This document shows positions 45,601-53,611 of a DNA stretch of 64,000 nucleotides, piece by piece. Below the pieces are notes generated by a model. That model saw nothing but the letters and a program-made list of their open reading frames with translations, did no database searches and was not told the DNA's origin. A program made the position numbers and the translations under genes. The stretch's first letter is position 1. Every line of letters begins with the position of its first letter. This DNA comes from Patiria pectinifera (taxonomy: Eukaryota > Echinodermata > Asteroidea > Valvatida > Asterinidae), in NCBI GenBank assembly GCA_029964075.1, contig CM057137.1, positions 1,178,001 to 1,242,000 of the forward strand, in the 5' to 3' direction.

Positions 45601-48600
45601 TCCATCAAAATCCCCCAACTTTTTCAATATGGAAGTATCCAGCTTCTGCCAAAATCCTCCAAAACAGGGGTGTGGATTTTGATGGATTCAGGAACGTCAG
45701 GGTTAACCATGATCATAATTTAGCTCCCCAAAATTCATTTTCTAGTATTTAGTTTTCCTTCATGTAGGCAGTTTTATACACACTCTGTGGTAAGCCTGTA
45801 AAGATTTTCTCTGTAAACTTAAGTTTGGAAATTAACATCATCCCAATGCAAAGTCTGCCAAAAGTCCAATAATTTTGCTGAGTTTATGTTTTACCCAAGA
45901 TCAACTCAAGAGAGAAAACATATTGTGATTTGTAAACTAGCCATTGCGTTGCAATCCACTCCAAAGATGGTAGGCATAGCAGGCACTGAACTCACCACCC
46001 TGACCTTTGACCTTGCTTGTGTTGACAGACCAACTTCGTTGAGGGTCGCGACCACTGGTGGCATGATGTCATGACGGGGGTGAGCGATGAATGCGACACG
46101 GTGTGGTTGGAGGTCGAGGAGCCGCTGTTTATGCTCTACACAAGGTAGGACAGACACCTCTGGATGGCTAAACTCTCAGAACAAGATTCATTGTTGGTTT
46201 TTAAAAGTCAGGCCGCATTCAAATTACTTGGCTTCAACTTGCGATTGGGCAATTCCACACTAAGGCCCCCCAAAAAAAGTCTCCGGTTTCTGGTATGGAG
46301 CTTGCCCAAAAAGTGGTGCGGCGACGCGGCTTTTTTTTTTTTTTTTACCTGATTTTTTTGCTTCAAATGTCGGCTGATGACTGCAAATGGTGCCCCACTA
46401 AACTTAGTGCAAATATATGGGAGTCCAGAGAGGCCACATAAAGCTTATTCTCGACCATAACCCAATCTAAAAACACGTTAAAATTGTGCAGCAGCAGGAT
46501 TCCAGTCAAACCAGTGAGTTTGGCGGTTTTGAGACATCATCTTTCATTGAAAATAAAAACTTTTTCATTTTGCCGACGCGCATGGCTACGGCGACGCGCG
46601 CGCATACCAGAAACCAGAGACTTTTTTTTTTTGGCTTAATGGGCCAATAAGATAAGTTTTCTAGGTCTTGACTGATGGCATTCCTCCTGGGTACATTTTC
46701 ATACATCAGACAACATTAGGGAATCATTAGGGAATGTTATGCTTACTTTGTGACTTTATCTAAAATGTCTGTCCTTCGTAGCATACGCAACACTTTTGAA
46801 AACAACACCCACAAAAAATACAAAACCAGTTATATCCTTTGCAGGTGAGGATATTTGTTCGAAGCTTGCAGTGTTTACAGCAAAATCTGAGACGCCAAGA
46901 TCCTAGTTTTATTATCAAAACTCAAAGGTCTTCTCAAATGTCACACTTTTGGGACCATTATTGTGGAATTGCCTAATTACACATACGCCTTGGAAGTGGT
47001 GGCTTACTGCTCTGCGGCCCTCACAGACCCTTAAAGCATCTGCCGATTATTTCGGGGATTTTTTGAATTTCTCCCAATTTCACCCCCGAGCTACAGCATT
47101 GCAAGACCTCTCCTTTTTCTTTATTCAGTGGCTCGACTGGCAAACCCAAAGGTGTCCTCCACACTCAAGCAGGGTACATGCTGTACGCAGCCACCACCTT
47201 CAAGTACGTGTTTGATTACCACGAGGGCGACATTTACTGGTGCACGGCCGATATCGGATGGATTACGGGGCACACGTACGTGGTGTACGGACCAATGCTT
47301 AATGGTGCGACCAGCGTTATGGTAAGAGTTGACTCTGCGTCATTAATGATTCATTAATGAAATTCTAGGTTCATGATTGCTTTATTGTTTTTGTTGCTAT
47401 TACAGGGTTCCCTGCCACTCTGGTTACCAGGGGAACCTTGAAAATGGGTTTCCGTATTTCCGGTCTGGGAAAACTCAGGGAATTTGGGAAAACACCAAAA
47501 ATCAGGGAAAACTCAGAGAATTTGACAGTGACCCAGAAGGGATAGGTTTTTGCCTGTTTGGCATATGTGCGTCTGTGCCACGTGTCCAAGTTGTGTCCAG
47601 TAGACCTTTATCATGCTGCCACCATTTAAGTCATGTTCCCTGTATCCAATAACAGTACTGAACGATAATGTTTTTTGTGATAAAGGAACCAGACTATTTT
47701 TCCTTCTAGCCTCGCTTTGGTTACGTTGATTTGAATGGGAAAAAATCAAGAAGGCCGCAAATGATTGTGGTCTATGACTGACTGGCTAGGGTAGACTTGT
47801 GATTAGAAGTCGAGATCCTAGAATGTTGTTTTTTTCGAAATATACAGCTGAAGCTGAGCTAAAATTTCATCAGGTTAGTTGTTCAGCACCCTTCTTTAGA
47901 TTTTGAGTACTTTTGTTGCTTCTAATGAACAAGATACACAATTACAAGTGATGGACTGTACCTTTAAAGTGAAAATATTTCACATAAGTTTGGACATTTC
48001 TAAGGGAAATACCAGGAAAAACTCAGGGAATTATTTAACCATTTGTGTTGTATTTTCCTAAACCCTTAACTTCCCATATCCTTCAAAAGACTATTGAAAT
48101 ATATTCTCTTGGTGTCTGTGTATAGTTTGAGGGCGTCCCGACCTACCCAGATGCTGGGCGATGTTGGCAGGTAACCGACAAGTACAAGGTCAATCTGTTT
48201 TACACGGCGCCCACACTGATACGCTCTCTAATGAAGTTTGGTGAGGAACCAGTCAAGAAGTAAGTTGTAGTTGCCCCATTTAGGCAACTAAGTTAATTTT
48301 ACTTTCAATTATGACTTTTTGAAGATCTTATTTTGTAATTTGATGAGGTTGGACATTTTCAAAGTCAGAAATTTGGGTGAAAAAATAATTGCTTAATTTT
48401 GACAAATTTTGCAGCTATAGCCATTAAAATCAGATGCTCTTGATTAAAAAAATGCACATCTGACAAGAAATTTGCCGTCATGAATGTTCTCATATTTGAA
48501 CTAATTTTTCTTCTCCATTATTTTGTTATTGTAGGTACAGTCGCAAGTCCTTGAGAGTTCTGGGCACAGTGGGTGAGCCCATCAACCCAGAGGCCTGGTT

Positions 48601-51600
48601 CTTCTATTATAAGGTCATCGGTGACAGTCGGTGCGCCATCAGCGACACGTTCTGGCAGACGGAAACGGTGAGGAAAACTGAACAAATTTCCCGATTGCCG
48701 GGATTTTTTTTATGTGCCATTACTGCAGCACCTAAGTAAAGCAATGCTGTGTTGTTACTGAAATGCCTGCATTATAGGCTCCGTGCACAAGTACCCCCTC
48801 AACGGTAAGACAGGGAGAGTTTGAGGAAACCACTTTAATTGGAGTGACATTCAAACGCATTGCCGACGACGCCCGACACTTTAGCCAACATGCTATAGCT
48901 TTGTGCACATTCAGAAATAAAATTAGTCATGTGTAATTGGCGCCATACATGCATGAACCAGTAAGTGTGTCCTGTCAATGGGGCTCTCATGTGGTATAAT
49001 AGCACCATCTCTTGTTGGTGCACAGAGCCCATTGAACTGGCAGTTCTCCATTAGAATCCTGTGTGAAATATTGCTACACAAGAAAAGGTGATTGTTTGTT
49101 TATGGGGTAGATGATATACTTTCAGCAATTTGTGGTATTCGGAACGGATGACAGATAAACATGCAGCGAGCGAGGCCGGAAATATCAGGGTGTGCTACCT
49201 GCAGATGACGGCCTGAACCCGTCTGGCATCGAGGTTCGTGAAAACAATCCGGAGCCTGGGTCCGGTCAATGTGAAAATAATCCCGGCGCAAACTGGTTAA
49301 GGAACTTATGGTGTATTGATAAAAACAAAAATGTGTCTATGTTGTACATGTAATTTTGTTTGTGTGTTTGTTTTTGTTCAGGGTGGGCACACAGTGACAC
49401 CACTTCCAGGCTGTACCCCAATGAAGCCTGGATCTGCTGTAAGTCATCATTTAAAAAAAAATCCCCAAAATCAGTCAGATGTGAGACATTTGACTTGTTG
49501 ACTTCATTTCTTGAAAAAAAAAATTCTTAAAATAAAAGCTCAGCATTTAGCTTTCATTTGTGTGTCTTTACCTTTCATCTTGATCTTGAAGTTATGATGT
49601 TATTTTAGTACAAAAATTTAAAGATCTGAAAAAACAGAACATTTACCACAAGTGAACCAAATTTCCTGGGCACAATTTCATGGCTTTGCTAACCACAGAA
49701 TTCCGTGCTTACAATCACCATTTTGTGCTAACAGCACTAGCAGAAAAATTATGTGGTTACCCTGTAAGCCCAGAATCCTTAGTTATGGGATATACGCATG
49801 CGTATAAGCCAAAATTCCTCACCATAAGCACGGAATTTTCTGCTATAGTAAGCAAGGATTTTCGCTAACTGTAAGCAGAGCCAAGATGTTGTTTAGTTTT
49901 TTTTCAAAACTGTTTGATATTTTTCTGTTTGTACATGTAGTCTTTCCCATTCTTTGGTATCGATCCGGCTGTGGTGGATGAGGACGGTAAAGAACTTGAA
50001 GGAGTCTGCGAAGGATATCTGGTAAGCAAGTTGTCTGCTCAGAGATGAAATTGTGTTGTTCATGGACTCTCAAGGAGGATAAGACCAAATTGTGGACTAT
50101 TTTAACCCTTGTACCCTGTCATTGTTATTCACTGCTACACTCTTTGATTATTATTATTTTTATTATTAATCATTTCTGGTAATGAAACCAAGGATTCCTC
50201 AAAAGCCACCTAGGCACTGTAAGCTCGCAAGCCTGAAGAAACCTGTGGAGAGAAGACAATGAGAAGAAATTACAGTTTTAGAGGTGGGAGGAAAAGCCCA
50301 GAAGAATATTCTGGGGAAAACCCACGGAATCAGGCAGGGACTGAAAACCCAATCCACATATTGGCCCGGGCGGGATTCGAACCCGGGTCACAGCGGTGGA
50401 AGGCGGGGAAAGTACTGCTACGCCAACGTGACTCCCCCCATTACCATAATATTCCACAGCCGTGGTAAATTGTATTATCAAACTGCGATGTCACTTTCAC
50501 TGAGGTCTGACACTGTAACACAGTACAGGCATAATACTTGTTCTACTGTATCAACCCGCATTATTGATAGCATCGTCAGGCCTTAGTTTTTTATTGGTAA
50601 TACTTAAAATGTAACCTGCTCCACAAAAAGGGTAATATGTTGCAAAAAGGTGAAATTAAGTTATATACATGGTTGGAAAGCCCACAGCGTAAGCTTTCAT
50701 TTGGTATATAATAGAGCTCCATAGCCCCTCCAGTTCTGAAGATATGATGTAATTGCATATGAATTACTTCCTTGGAGTTGAAATTTACAATTGAAAAAAC
50801 AGGTTTTGTAACAGCTGGCTGTGTTGTAGATTTGGGCATGATGCACTCAAAAAAATTTCCACTTTGTTCATCAAAATCAACATTTCTGTGAATGAACCCT
50901 GAAACTTTAGGTTTTAAAAATGTCATTCATGACAAAAAAAGAAAATCATATTTTGACAAAATTTTTACCCTCTCAATGTTGAGCGGGCCATTACACAATA
51001 ATGCACAGCATGACTTAATACCCTTTTTTGTGGAGCCGGTCACAAGTATTTTTAAATTGTAACTTTTTTAGACTTCAGAGAATGTTATACATCGTACTAG
51101 AAATATCCCAAGCCAGTTTATATTTTCTCAGTTTTTTCTCCTCTTGATTGTCCTATCTTACTTGAAGGTATTCAAGAAGCCTTGGCCGGGCGTCATGAGG
51201 ACCGTGTACAGAGATCATGAGAGGTACGAGAGGACCTACTTCAGACAATTCCCTGGTTACTACAAGACGGGAGACGGTAAGAGTCTTTGTATGGGAGGGG
51301 TTCGAATCCTACTTGCAACGTAAGAGTTAAAACTAAACCAGATATGCCTCCTACTACCCAGCAGAATTATGTGTGAGGGCAGAGTTGAGTTTTGCAGTTT
51401 GATGATCACAAATTCATCACAAGTCCGTCACAGGTTTGGTCACAAATCTTGTCGCAAGTATAACACAAGCAAATTCACAAGTCTTGCCATAAGTTAATCG
51501 CAAGTCAATTCACAAGTGATTAGGAGGAACCAGAACAAATGAATGCTTTGTCACAGTTCATTTGAATAGCTTGTGACTTGAGACTAGACAATTGACCTAT

Positions 51601-53611
51601 CGCTGTTTGCGAGTTAGCCACGCCCCTTAGACAACCATATGGAGTTTTTGTACACTAAGTTTTGTTTGTCTCAGATTTAGCGCGTTCCGCGTCCACTTGT
51701 ATATCATGTTATTGAACAATATTTGACAAGCTGTGTTGACGCAATTCTAACGTGATTCTACCGCGATAGGTCAATTTTAGGCAGACTTGTCTAAGGATAT
51801 GTGATGTGCTTATAAGGACTTGTGATGGACTTGCAAAGACTAGTGAGGACATGTGATGACTTACGATTGACTTGTGAGGACTTGCGATGGACTTGTGAGG
51901 ACTTGTGAGGAATTGTGGGGACTTGAAATAGTCGCTTGAGGACTTGTGATGGACTACAGGCAGAGTTCATATTCCTACTTCCACAGTTATAGTTTTAGAC
52001 AAATTGCAGATAAATAAAAAAAATTTTTTTTTTGTGAGGACAGGGTGTCGACGTGATGAAGATGGCTACTACTGGATCACCGGCCGCATCGATGACATGT
52101 TCAACGTCTCAGGCCATCTACTGAGTACAGCTGAGATAGAAGCTTCTCTGACTGAACACCCAAAGTGTGCGGAGGCGGCTGTGGTGTCATACCCTCACAA
52201 GACTAAAGGAGAATGCTGCTACTGCTTCATCAGTCTGATTGAGGTAACGCTTGGGACGAGAAGTACCATGGCCCAATAATAATAACACCTTGAATCACAC
52301 AAATTCATGGCACAAGATACAAAACAGAGAGAAGTAAACAAGTACCGAGTGGTACAACCCATGGCGGCCGGGTAGCAGCGAGGCCAGGTAACGTGTGAAG
52401 ATGGCTATACAGCACTGTCCGTGCACCCGGGCCGTACCGGTACCTCGAGAGTACAGAAAACCAAAAGGAATGGGGTTGGATCTAATATGCAAACAGTATG
52501 CAAATTAGACGCATACGCAACAGTGTTTGCAAAACCGGTCTTCGAATGTAAAGCCGTAATACTTGCAAAGCTGTAATACTTGTGTTGTATGAATACAACA
52601 TGGCCGAGTAAAGTGTCCACCAACCCACCCACCAACAAACCAACATAAGCAGCTCAAGCCCACGGCGAGTTGCACACCGCCGTGGGAAAAAATACCAATG
52701 GTTATGGTGTTCAACTCATGTGTGATGGTATTTGGGTTTTGGATCTGACAGGGAACATGGTGCTCGTGTTCTTGAGCAAGACGCTTTACTGCAATTGCCT
52801 CTCTCTACCCAGGAGTGTAAATGAGTACCTGTGAGGGTAGAGACCAGATTGGGCTTATCTCAAGCTGCTGCAGAACAGGTGTAATAATTGTGAAGTGCTT
52901 TGAAACTTTGGTATAAAGCGCTAGCTATATAAGCACCACATCATTATCATCAGCTTGCTGGCTGTGCTGGTTTAAACCACCAGCAAAGGAACCCAGAAGA
53001 ACTTATAAATCTGTTGAGTTGTGTACACTTTTCTCACTCACTTCTTAAATTCTTTTCCTACAGGGAGCTGAGTTCACTGAGCCGGTTATCCACGAGCTCA
53101 AAGAATTGGGTAAGAATTTTTTTGCAGTGGAGGTCACAAAAGTTCTTACAGTGAAATGACATCTTCCAGTGCGCTAAGTACCACAATCTAAAGGTCATAG
53201 ATCTTCCAAAAAACTTTTTTCATGAAAATTATCTATAGTTTAACATAAATTTGGTATTATTATTAAATGATAAAAATGAAATCAAATTACTCAATGAGAG
53301 GTATTCAGAACTTTAAAAATTGTGTAGAAGTTTTTCTTCCATGTTAAAGAAAGTACTGACTTTGCTTTCTTCTTTAAGTTCGTGCCAGGATTGGTCCTTT
53401 CGCAGCCCCCGATGTTCTGCAGAACGCCCCGGGCCTGCCCAAGACGCGCTCAGGCAAGATCATGCGGCGCGTCCTGCGTAAGATAGCCCGCAACGACCGA
53501 GATCTGGGCGACGTCAGCACCATGGCCGATCCGACGGTCGTCGACGTGCTGTTCAACAATCGGCCGGAAGTGGAGAAATGGGCCGCACTGAACAACCAGG
53601 TAGTGCTGTAA
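24608..53611 (+). CDS. ACSS2: Acetyl-CoA synthetase, cytosolic AMP-forming type (ACSS2)
   Basis: Sixteen exons, all GT-AG and phase-consistent: 24608-24939, 27850-27941, 30538-30641, 30969-31041, 31504-31579, 44501-44612, 46029-46144, 47129-47321, 48126-48259, 48535-48667, 49382-49438, 49941-50021, 51168-51276, 52044-52243, 53064-53109, 53379-53611. The total is 696 codons, against 701 for human ACSS2. The enzyme makes acetyl-CoA from acetate, ATP and CoA for lipid synthesis and histone acetylation. Visible motifs: FWGNIAKEF and YNVLDRH near the N terminus; the P-loop-like SGSTGKPKG (302-310); WQTET (Trp451 closes the acetate pocket); YKTGD (533-537); ITGRIDD (549-555); and [10 protein letters not shown], whose Lys646 is the catalytic lysine regulated by acylation and sirtuins. 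No mitochondrial leader is seen, so I prefer ACSS2 to ACSS1. Exon 3 uses a weak donor (GTTCGT). Intron 5 is 12.9 kb and hosts a GPCR cluster. Confidence 0.96.
25078..25271. mobile_element. MITE with GTGGCGTCAGGTTGCAAC end, copy 1
   Basis: The right end AGTGGCGTCAGGTTGCAAC and the left CGACGCCACT are inverted. The interior matches, in reverse orientation, the copy at 63126-63347, including the ATTGGAAATGTTTCTCAGTC core. It lies in ACSS2 intron 1. Confidence 0.75.
25898..26036 (-). mobile_element. SINE family A, 3' part, - orientation
   Basis: Reverse complement of the 3' half of the 7975-8305 SINE: it shares TAGATCAAAGCRCTTTTACAT, ATTATTACCCCTG, TCATTGGGCA and CAGCTCCCTGKGGAGT. An ATA/ATAAT microsatellite abuts its tail. 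The tRNA-like head is missing, a usual 5' truncation. Confidence 0.8.
26537..26978. mobile_element. TTAA-flanked element filled with GGAGGATT minisatellite
   Basis: The ends TTAA-CCCTAACTCC and GGGGTTAGGG-TTAA are inverted. The interior is an array of GAGGATTTTGGAGGATTGAG and ATGAATGGTGATTGAA words in ~47-base units. TTAA duplication and CCC termini suggest a piggyBac-like non-autonomous element. Extra TTAATTAA lies on both sides. In ACSS2 intron 1. Confidence 0.75.
28195..28290. repeat. C-rich low-complexity tract
   Basis: Repeated CCAACCC and CCACC words on + give, on -, four G runs (GGG-T-GGG-…-GGGGG-TT-GGGG) that could form a quadruplex. It is followed by an A run. No coding meaning is seen. 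Confidence 0.6.
30291..30431. mobile_element. CAGGCATGCAAC palindromic MITE, copy 1
   Basis: CAGGCATGCAACTTTTCCTC at the left is mirrored by AAGTTGCATGCCTG at the right. The interior words TTTCCTCGTTTTT and ATCAGCTGATTTCCTC match the copy at 58344-58486. ATTATT flanks both sides. It sits just upstream of ACSS2 exon 3. Confidence 0.85.
31255..31395. mobile_element. Short MITE in ACSS2 intron 4
   Basis: Left AGACCCAAGACACAATGATG and inverted right AGACCTAAGACATAATGACT differ at few places. Inverted pairing continues inward to GCTTTCC / GGAAAGC. Family unassigned. Confidence 0.75.
31885..33167 (-). pseudogene. Class A GPCR split by a palindromic MITE (possible new intron)
   Basis: Close paralogue of the intact receptor at 35982-36986. 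The N part (33167 down to about 32696) covers TM1-TM3: [32 protein letters not shown]. The C part (about 32450 down to the TGA at 31885) covers TM4-TM7: [28 protein letters not shown]. No other stop or frameshift is seen. A ~245-bp inverted-repeat element (32451-32695) separates them and shifts the frame by two. The insertion is therefore probably young. TM3 carries two extra residues (GTSCTCIMS against GTSCIMS), and the C terminus after MPV differs and is longer. If bases 32451-32710 were spliced (GTAAGC…CCCCAG), the frame would continue with only five residues missing at the start of TM4, so this may not be dead. Nested, antisense, in ACSS2 intron 5. Confidence 0.88.
32451..32695. mobile_element. 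Palindromic MITE inserted in GPCR coding sequence
   Basis: The ends CTGGGGCCAATTTCATAGAG and CTCTATGAAATTGGCCCCAG are perfect inverted repeats. Pairing continues with GCTTAAGCA words and GGTTACCGGCCAAAACTCCA / TGGAGTTTTGGCCGGTAACC. Comparison with the intact receptor places the junctions within one or two bases. No clear target-site duplication is seen. A relative with a similar end (TGGGCACAATTTCATGGC) is at 49667. Confidence 0.92.
33530..33715 (-). pseudogene. Decayed GPCR fragment (TM5-TM6 region)
   Basis: Aligns by eye to the 32098-32270 part of the adjacent receptor: it shares GGCAGC…CAAGCTGT, GATCAGGAA, TTTCCAGAAAT, TTTCGGTTCA and TTGAGCGTGATCTTT. Indels and stops make it non-coding. 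It marks an older member of the receptor cluster. Confidence 0.7.
34975..35220 (+). pseudogene. Decayed GPCR fragment (loop 3 to TM7)
   Basis: Matches the 36640-36880 part of the intact + receptor: GCAAAGATCATGT, GAAATAGGCCTGATGATGC and, further on, TTTCTGGTCAGCTAGGTCTT…CCTCTGCAACACC. The middle is heavily diverged and the frame is broken. It lies 0.8 kb upstream of the intact copy, in the same direction. Confidence 0.7.
35982..36986 (+). CDS. Intronless class A (rhodopsin-like) GPCR, orphan
   Basis: 334 residues from the ATG at 35982; a second ATG follows at once. The N terminus has NASS, NFSS and NST glycosylation sites. Conserved marks: ILGN (Asn1.50), NDLL (Asp2.50), Cys3.25, ERY (Glu3.49-Arg3.50), CWLP in TM6, and NVFIY in TM7, where the usual Pro7.50 is Val. 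Position 3.32 is Phe, so the amine-binding Asp is missing. A Lys/Arg-rich third loop ([19 protein letters not shown]) and an amphipathic helix 8 ([10 protein letters not shown]) follow. The ligand is unknown. Lineage-expanded single-exon receptors are known from sea urchin, and this may belong to such a group. Nested in ACSS2 intron 5 on the same strand as ACSS2. Confidence 0.9.
   Translation: MMNASSNFSSTEEGFLICNSTQSSLPEDAMELSLIAIILRTSVIAVVTLTIILGNLFSVAVTVRISDIPQSTRILMIAMALNDLLVGLMALPSILASALERWPFGQTFCKINGYLFGTSCIMSIIVMLNINFERYIAVTRPYRFQAIFTQRKLITGLLINFGLTFASIIGMLKIFKVPIVFNSASVICTSRYVSLVIELTTLCTCFMLPLIIQTTIYRRLIQISKDHVQRLNRNKPEDAKRGFLENKAIRTFLIIAITFTACWLPVTVARTLQASRAISLPAWIDFLVSWLSVANSFCNVFIYFFFNRSFKLAAKKMLAERFGCCQTSVMPVLA
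37173..37512 (+). mobile_element. TTAA-flanked (piggyBac-like) MITE rich in CAGTCA, copy 2
   Basis: Inverted relative of 16424-16774: CCCTCCTGCTGTCTGAACAG at the left and AGGAGGGTTAA at the right, with many CAGTCA words between. It lies 190 bases past the intact + GPCR. Confidence 0.8.
37575..37999. mobile_element. TTAA-flanked element with GGAGGATT units, second copy
   Basis: TTAACCCTAACC at the left, GGAGTTAGGGTTAA at the right; the interior carries GGAGGAATTTGGAGGATTGA and GCAGGATTTTGCAGGATTGA units. Same architecture as 26537-26978. It abuts the CAGTCA-rich element. Confidence 0.75.
38270..38680 (-). repeat. Dispersed GGGTACCCG repeat, copy 1
   Basis: Shares with 42190-42480, in opposite orientation, the words CGGGTACCCG, GATCCCATAAT, GGAACCRGTTCCTGA, TTGTCTGAGAAGTT and CACAAATGGCATT. 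Probably a mobile element; ends unresolved. Confidence 0.7.
39287..40300 (-). CDS. Intronless class A GPCR with Asp3.32, orphan
   Basis: 337 residues starting at MGNFTDDEP; the frame runs 16 codons further up but has no ATG there. Marks: ITGN (Asn1.50), YDML (Asp2.50), Cys3.25, ERY, CWTP in TM6, NVFIY in TM7 (Val for Pro7.50). Position 3.32 is Asp ([11 protein letters not shown]), the amine-contacting residue of biogenic amine receptors; the + paralogue has Phe there. The third loop is short ([20 protein letters not shown]) and the tail has a Cys (YFPCF) that could be palmitoylated. Related to the other cluster members through [22 protein letters not shown] and [12 protein letters not shown]. 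The ligand is unknown; an amine is possible. Lies antisense in ACSS2 intron 5. Confidence 0.9.
   Translation of the reverse strand: MGNFTDDEPLSPYLVAVRTCFVAVVVIMIITGNALSIAVTRSMPGLADSTKILMISLAAYDMLTGVMSIPNVIASAFDRWPFGDFYCSINGTIDATCCCMSITLIVLMNAERYIAVTLPFRFPILCAKRRIIAVVLIASVVSLVLQICLTYFKEDNNQFQAVLICDVVFNGTVLEISVLFFLVILPLVVLSYIYLRLIKLSQNHAVMLNKCNNAANDTSFLDNKALRAFLVVSILFAVCWTPLRVVRVVAAITDKMQPIWLTFTAKGFAVSNSFFNVFIYCFFNRSFRQAAKRLMMRYFPCFKSSTVAPMTAPCLKDDTPQPAVRRKGRAAFISVEL
40395..40690. repeat. Tandem duplication upstream of the minus-strand GPCR
   Basis: Two ~110-base copies (about 40400 and 40580) share CAATGCTGTTATA / CATTGCTGTTATA and GTTGTCAATTGCACAC / ATTGTCAATTGCACAC in order. They lie 100-390 bases upstream of the receptor start, where promoter DNA is expected. 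Confidence 0.7.
42190..42480 (+). repeat. Dispersed GGGTACCCG repeat, copy 2
   Basis: Counterpart of 38270-38680: CCGGGTACCTGAGTACCGGA, AATTATGGGATCGGGTACCC and CTTCTCAGACAATGGAAAAG. Opposite orientation. Confidence 0.7.
43259..43465. mobile_element. MITE with ~28-bp inverted termini
   Basis: GGAAAGATTTCCATATACGA-AGTTCACT at the left and its near-perfect reverse complement at the right bound 207 bases. A 22-base A run lies just outside (about 43189-43210). Family unassigned. Confidence 0.9.
44625..45706. mobile_element. TTAA-flanked composite element, 12 bases past ACSS2 exon 6
   Basis: Ends TTAACCCTAACCCC and CAGGGTTAA. The interior has a 56-base direct repeat (44732-44787 and 45154-45209, one mismatch), four 19-base tandem units beginning AAAGGAACTA (45291-45366), and CCATCAAAATCCTCCAA units that are the reverse of the GGAGGATT type. 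It looks like a larger member of the 26.5-kb and 37.6-kb family. Confidence 0.65.
46264..46636. mobile_element. TAA-flanked MITE, AGTCTC(C/T)GGTTTCTGGTATG termini
   Basis: The left GGCCCCCCAAAAAAAGTCTC-CGGTTTCTGGTATG matches the inverted right CATACCAGAAACCAGAGACT-TTTTTTTTTTGGCT. TAA lies on both sides. GGCGACGCG words near both inner ends pair as well. It is similar in layout to 16919-17177, and Harbinger-like. Confidence 0.8.
49667..49890. mobile_element. Palindromic MITE related to the GPCR-disrupting element
   Basis: TGGGCACAATTTCATGGCTT at the left resembles the 32451 terminus. CAGAATTCCGTGCTTA is mirrored by TAAGCACGGAATTTTCTG, and the centre holds ATACGCATGCGTAT. The right end (GTAAGCAGAGCCA) is degraded. 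In ACSS2 intron 11. Confidence 0.7.
50150..50445 (-). mobile_element. tRNA-derived SINE (family B), - orientation, second copy
   Basis: On -, box A TGGCGTAGCAG and box B GGTTCGAATCC are both perfect, at about 50422-50432 and 50371-50381. Body shared with 10225-10500. In ACSS2 intron 12. Confidence 0.85.
51405..51960. repeat. Foldback minisatellite of TCACAAGTC / GACTTGTGA units
   Basis: The left arm has many TCACAAGT words; the right arm has ten or more inverted GGACTTGTGA units. The core TTTGTCACAGTTCATTTGAA is shared with 8715-8895. It is split by the MITE at 51592-51774. In ACSS2 intron 13. Confidence 0.8.
51592..51774. mobile_element. Small MITE nested in the foldback minisatellite
   Basis: TTGACCTATCGC and its exact reverse complement GCGATAGGTCAA bound 183 bases unlike the surrounding repeat units. 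No definite target-site duplication. Confidence 0.75.
52700..52951 (+). mobile_element. SINE family A, + orientation
   Basis: Shares with 7975-8305 the words CTTGAGCAAGACGCTTTACT, CTCTACCCAGGAGTGTAAAT, GAGTACCTGTGAG and the AAGTGCTTTGAAACTTTGGT…AAAGCGC tail. Box B is degenerate (GGTTTTGGATC). In ACSS2 intron 14. Confidence 0.8.

Noticed and set aside
50365..50440. tRNA gene on minus strand
   Set aside because: The T-arm is excellent, but the rest does not fold as a tRNA and a related SINE body follows.
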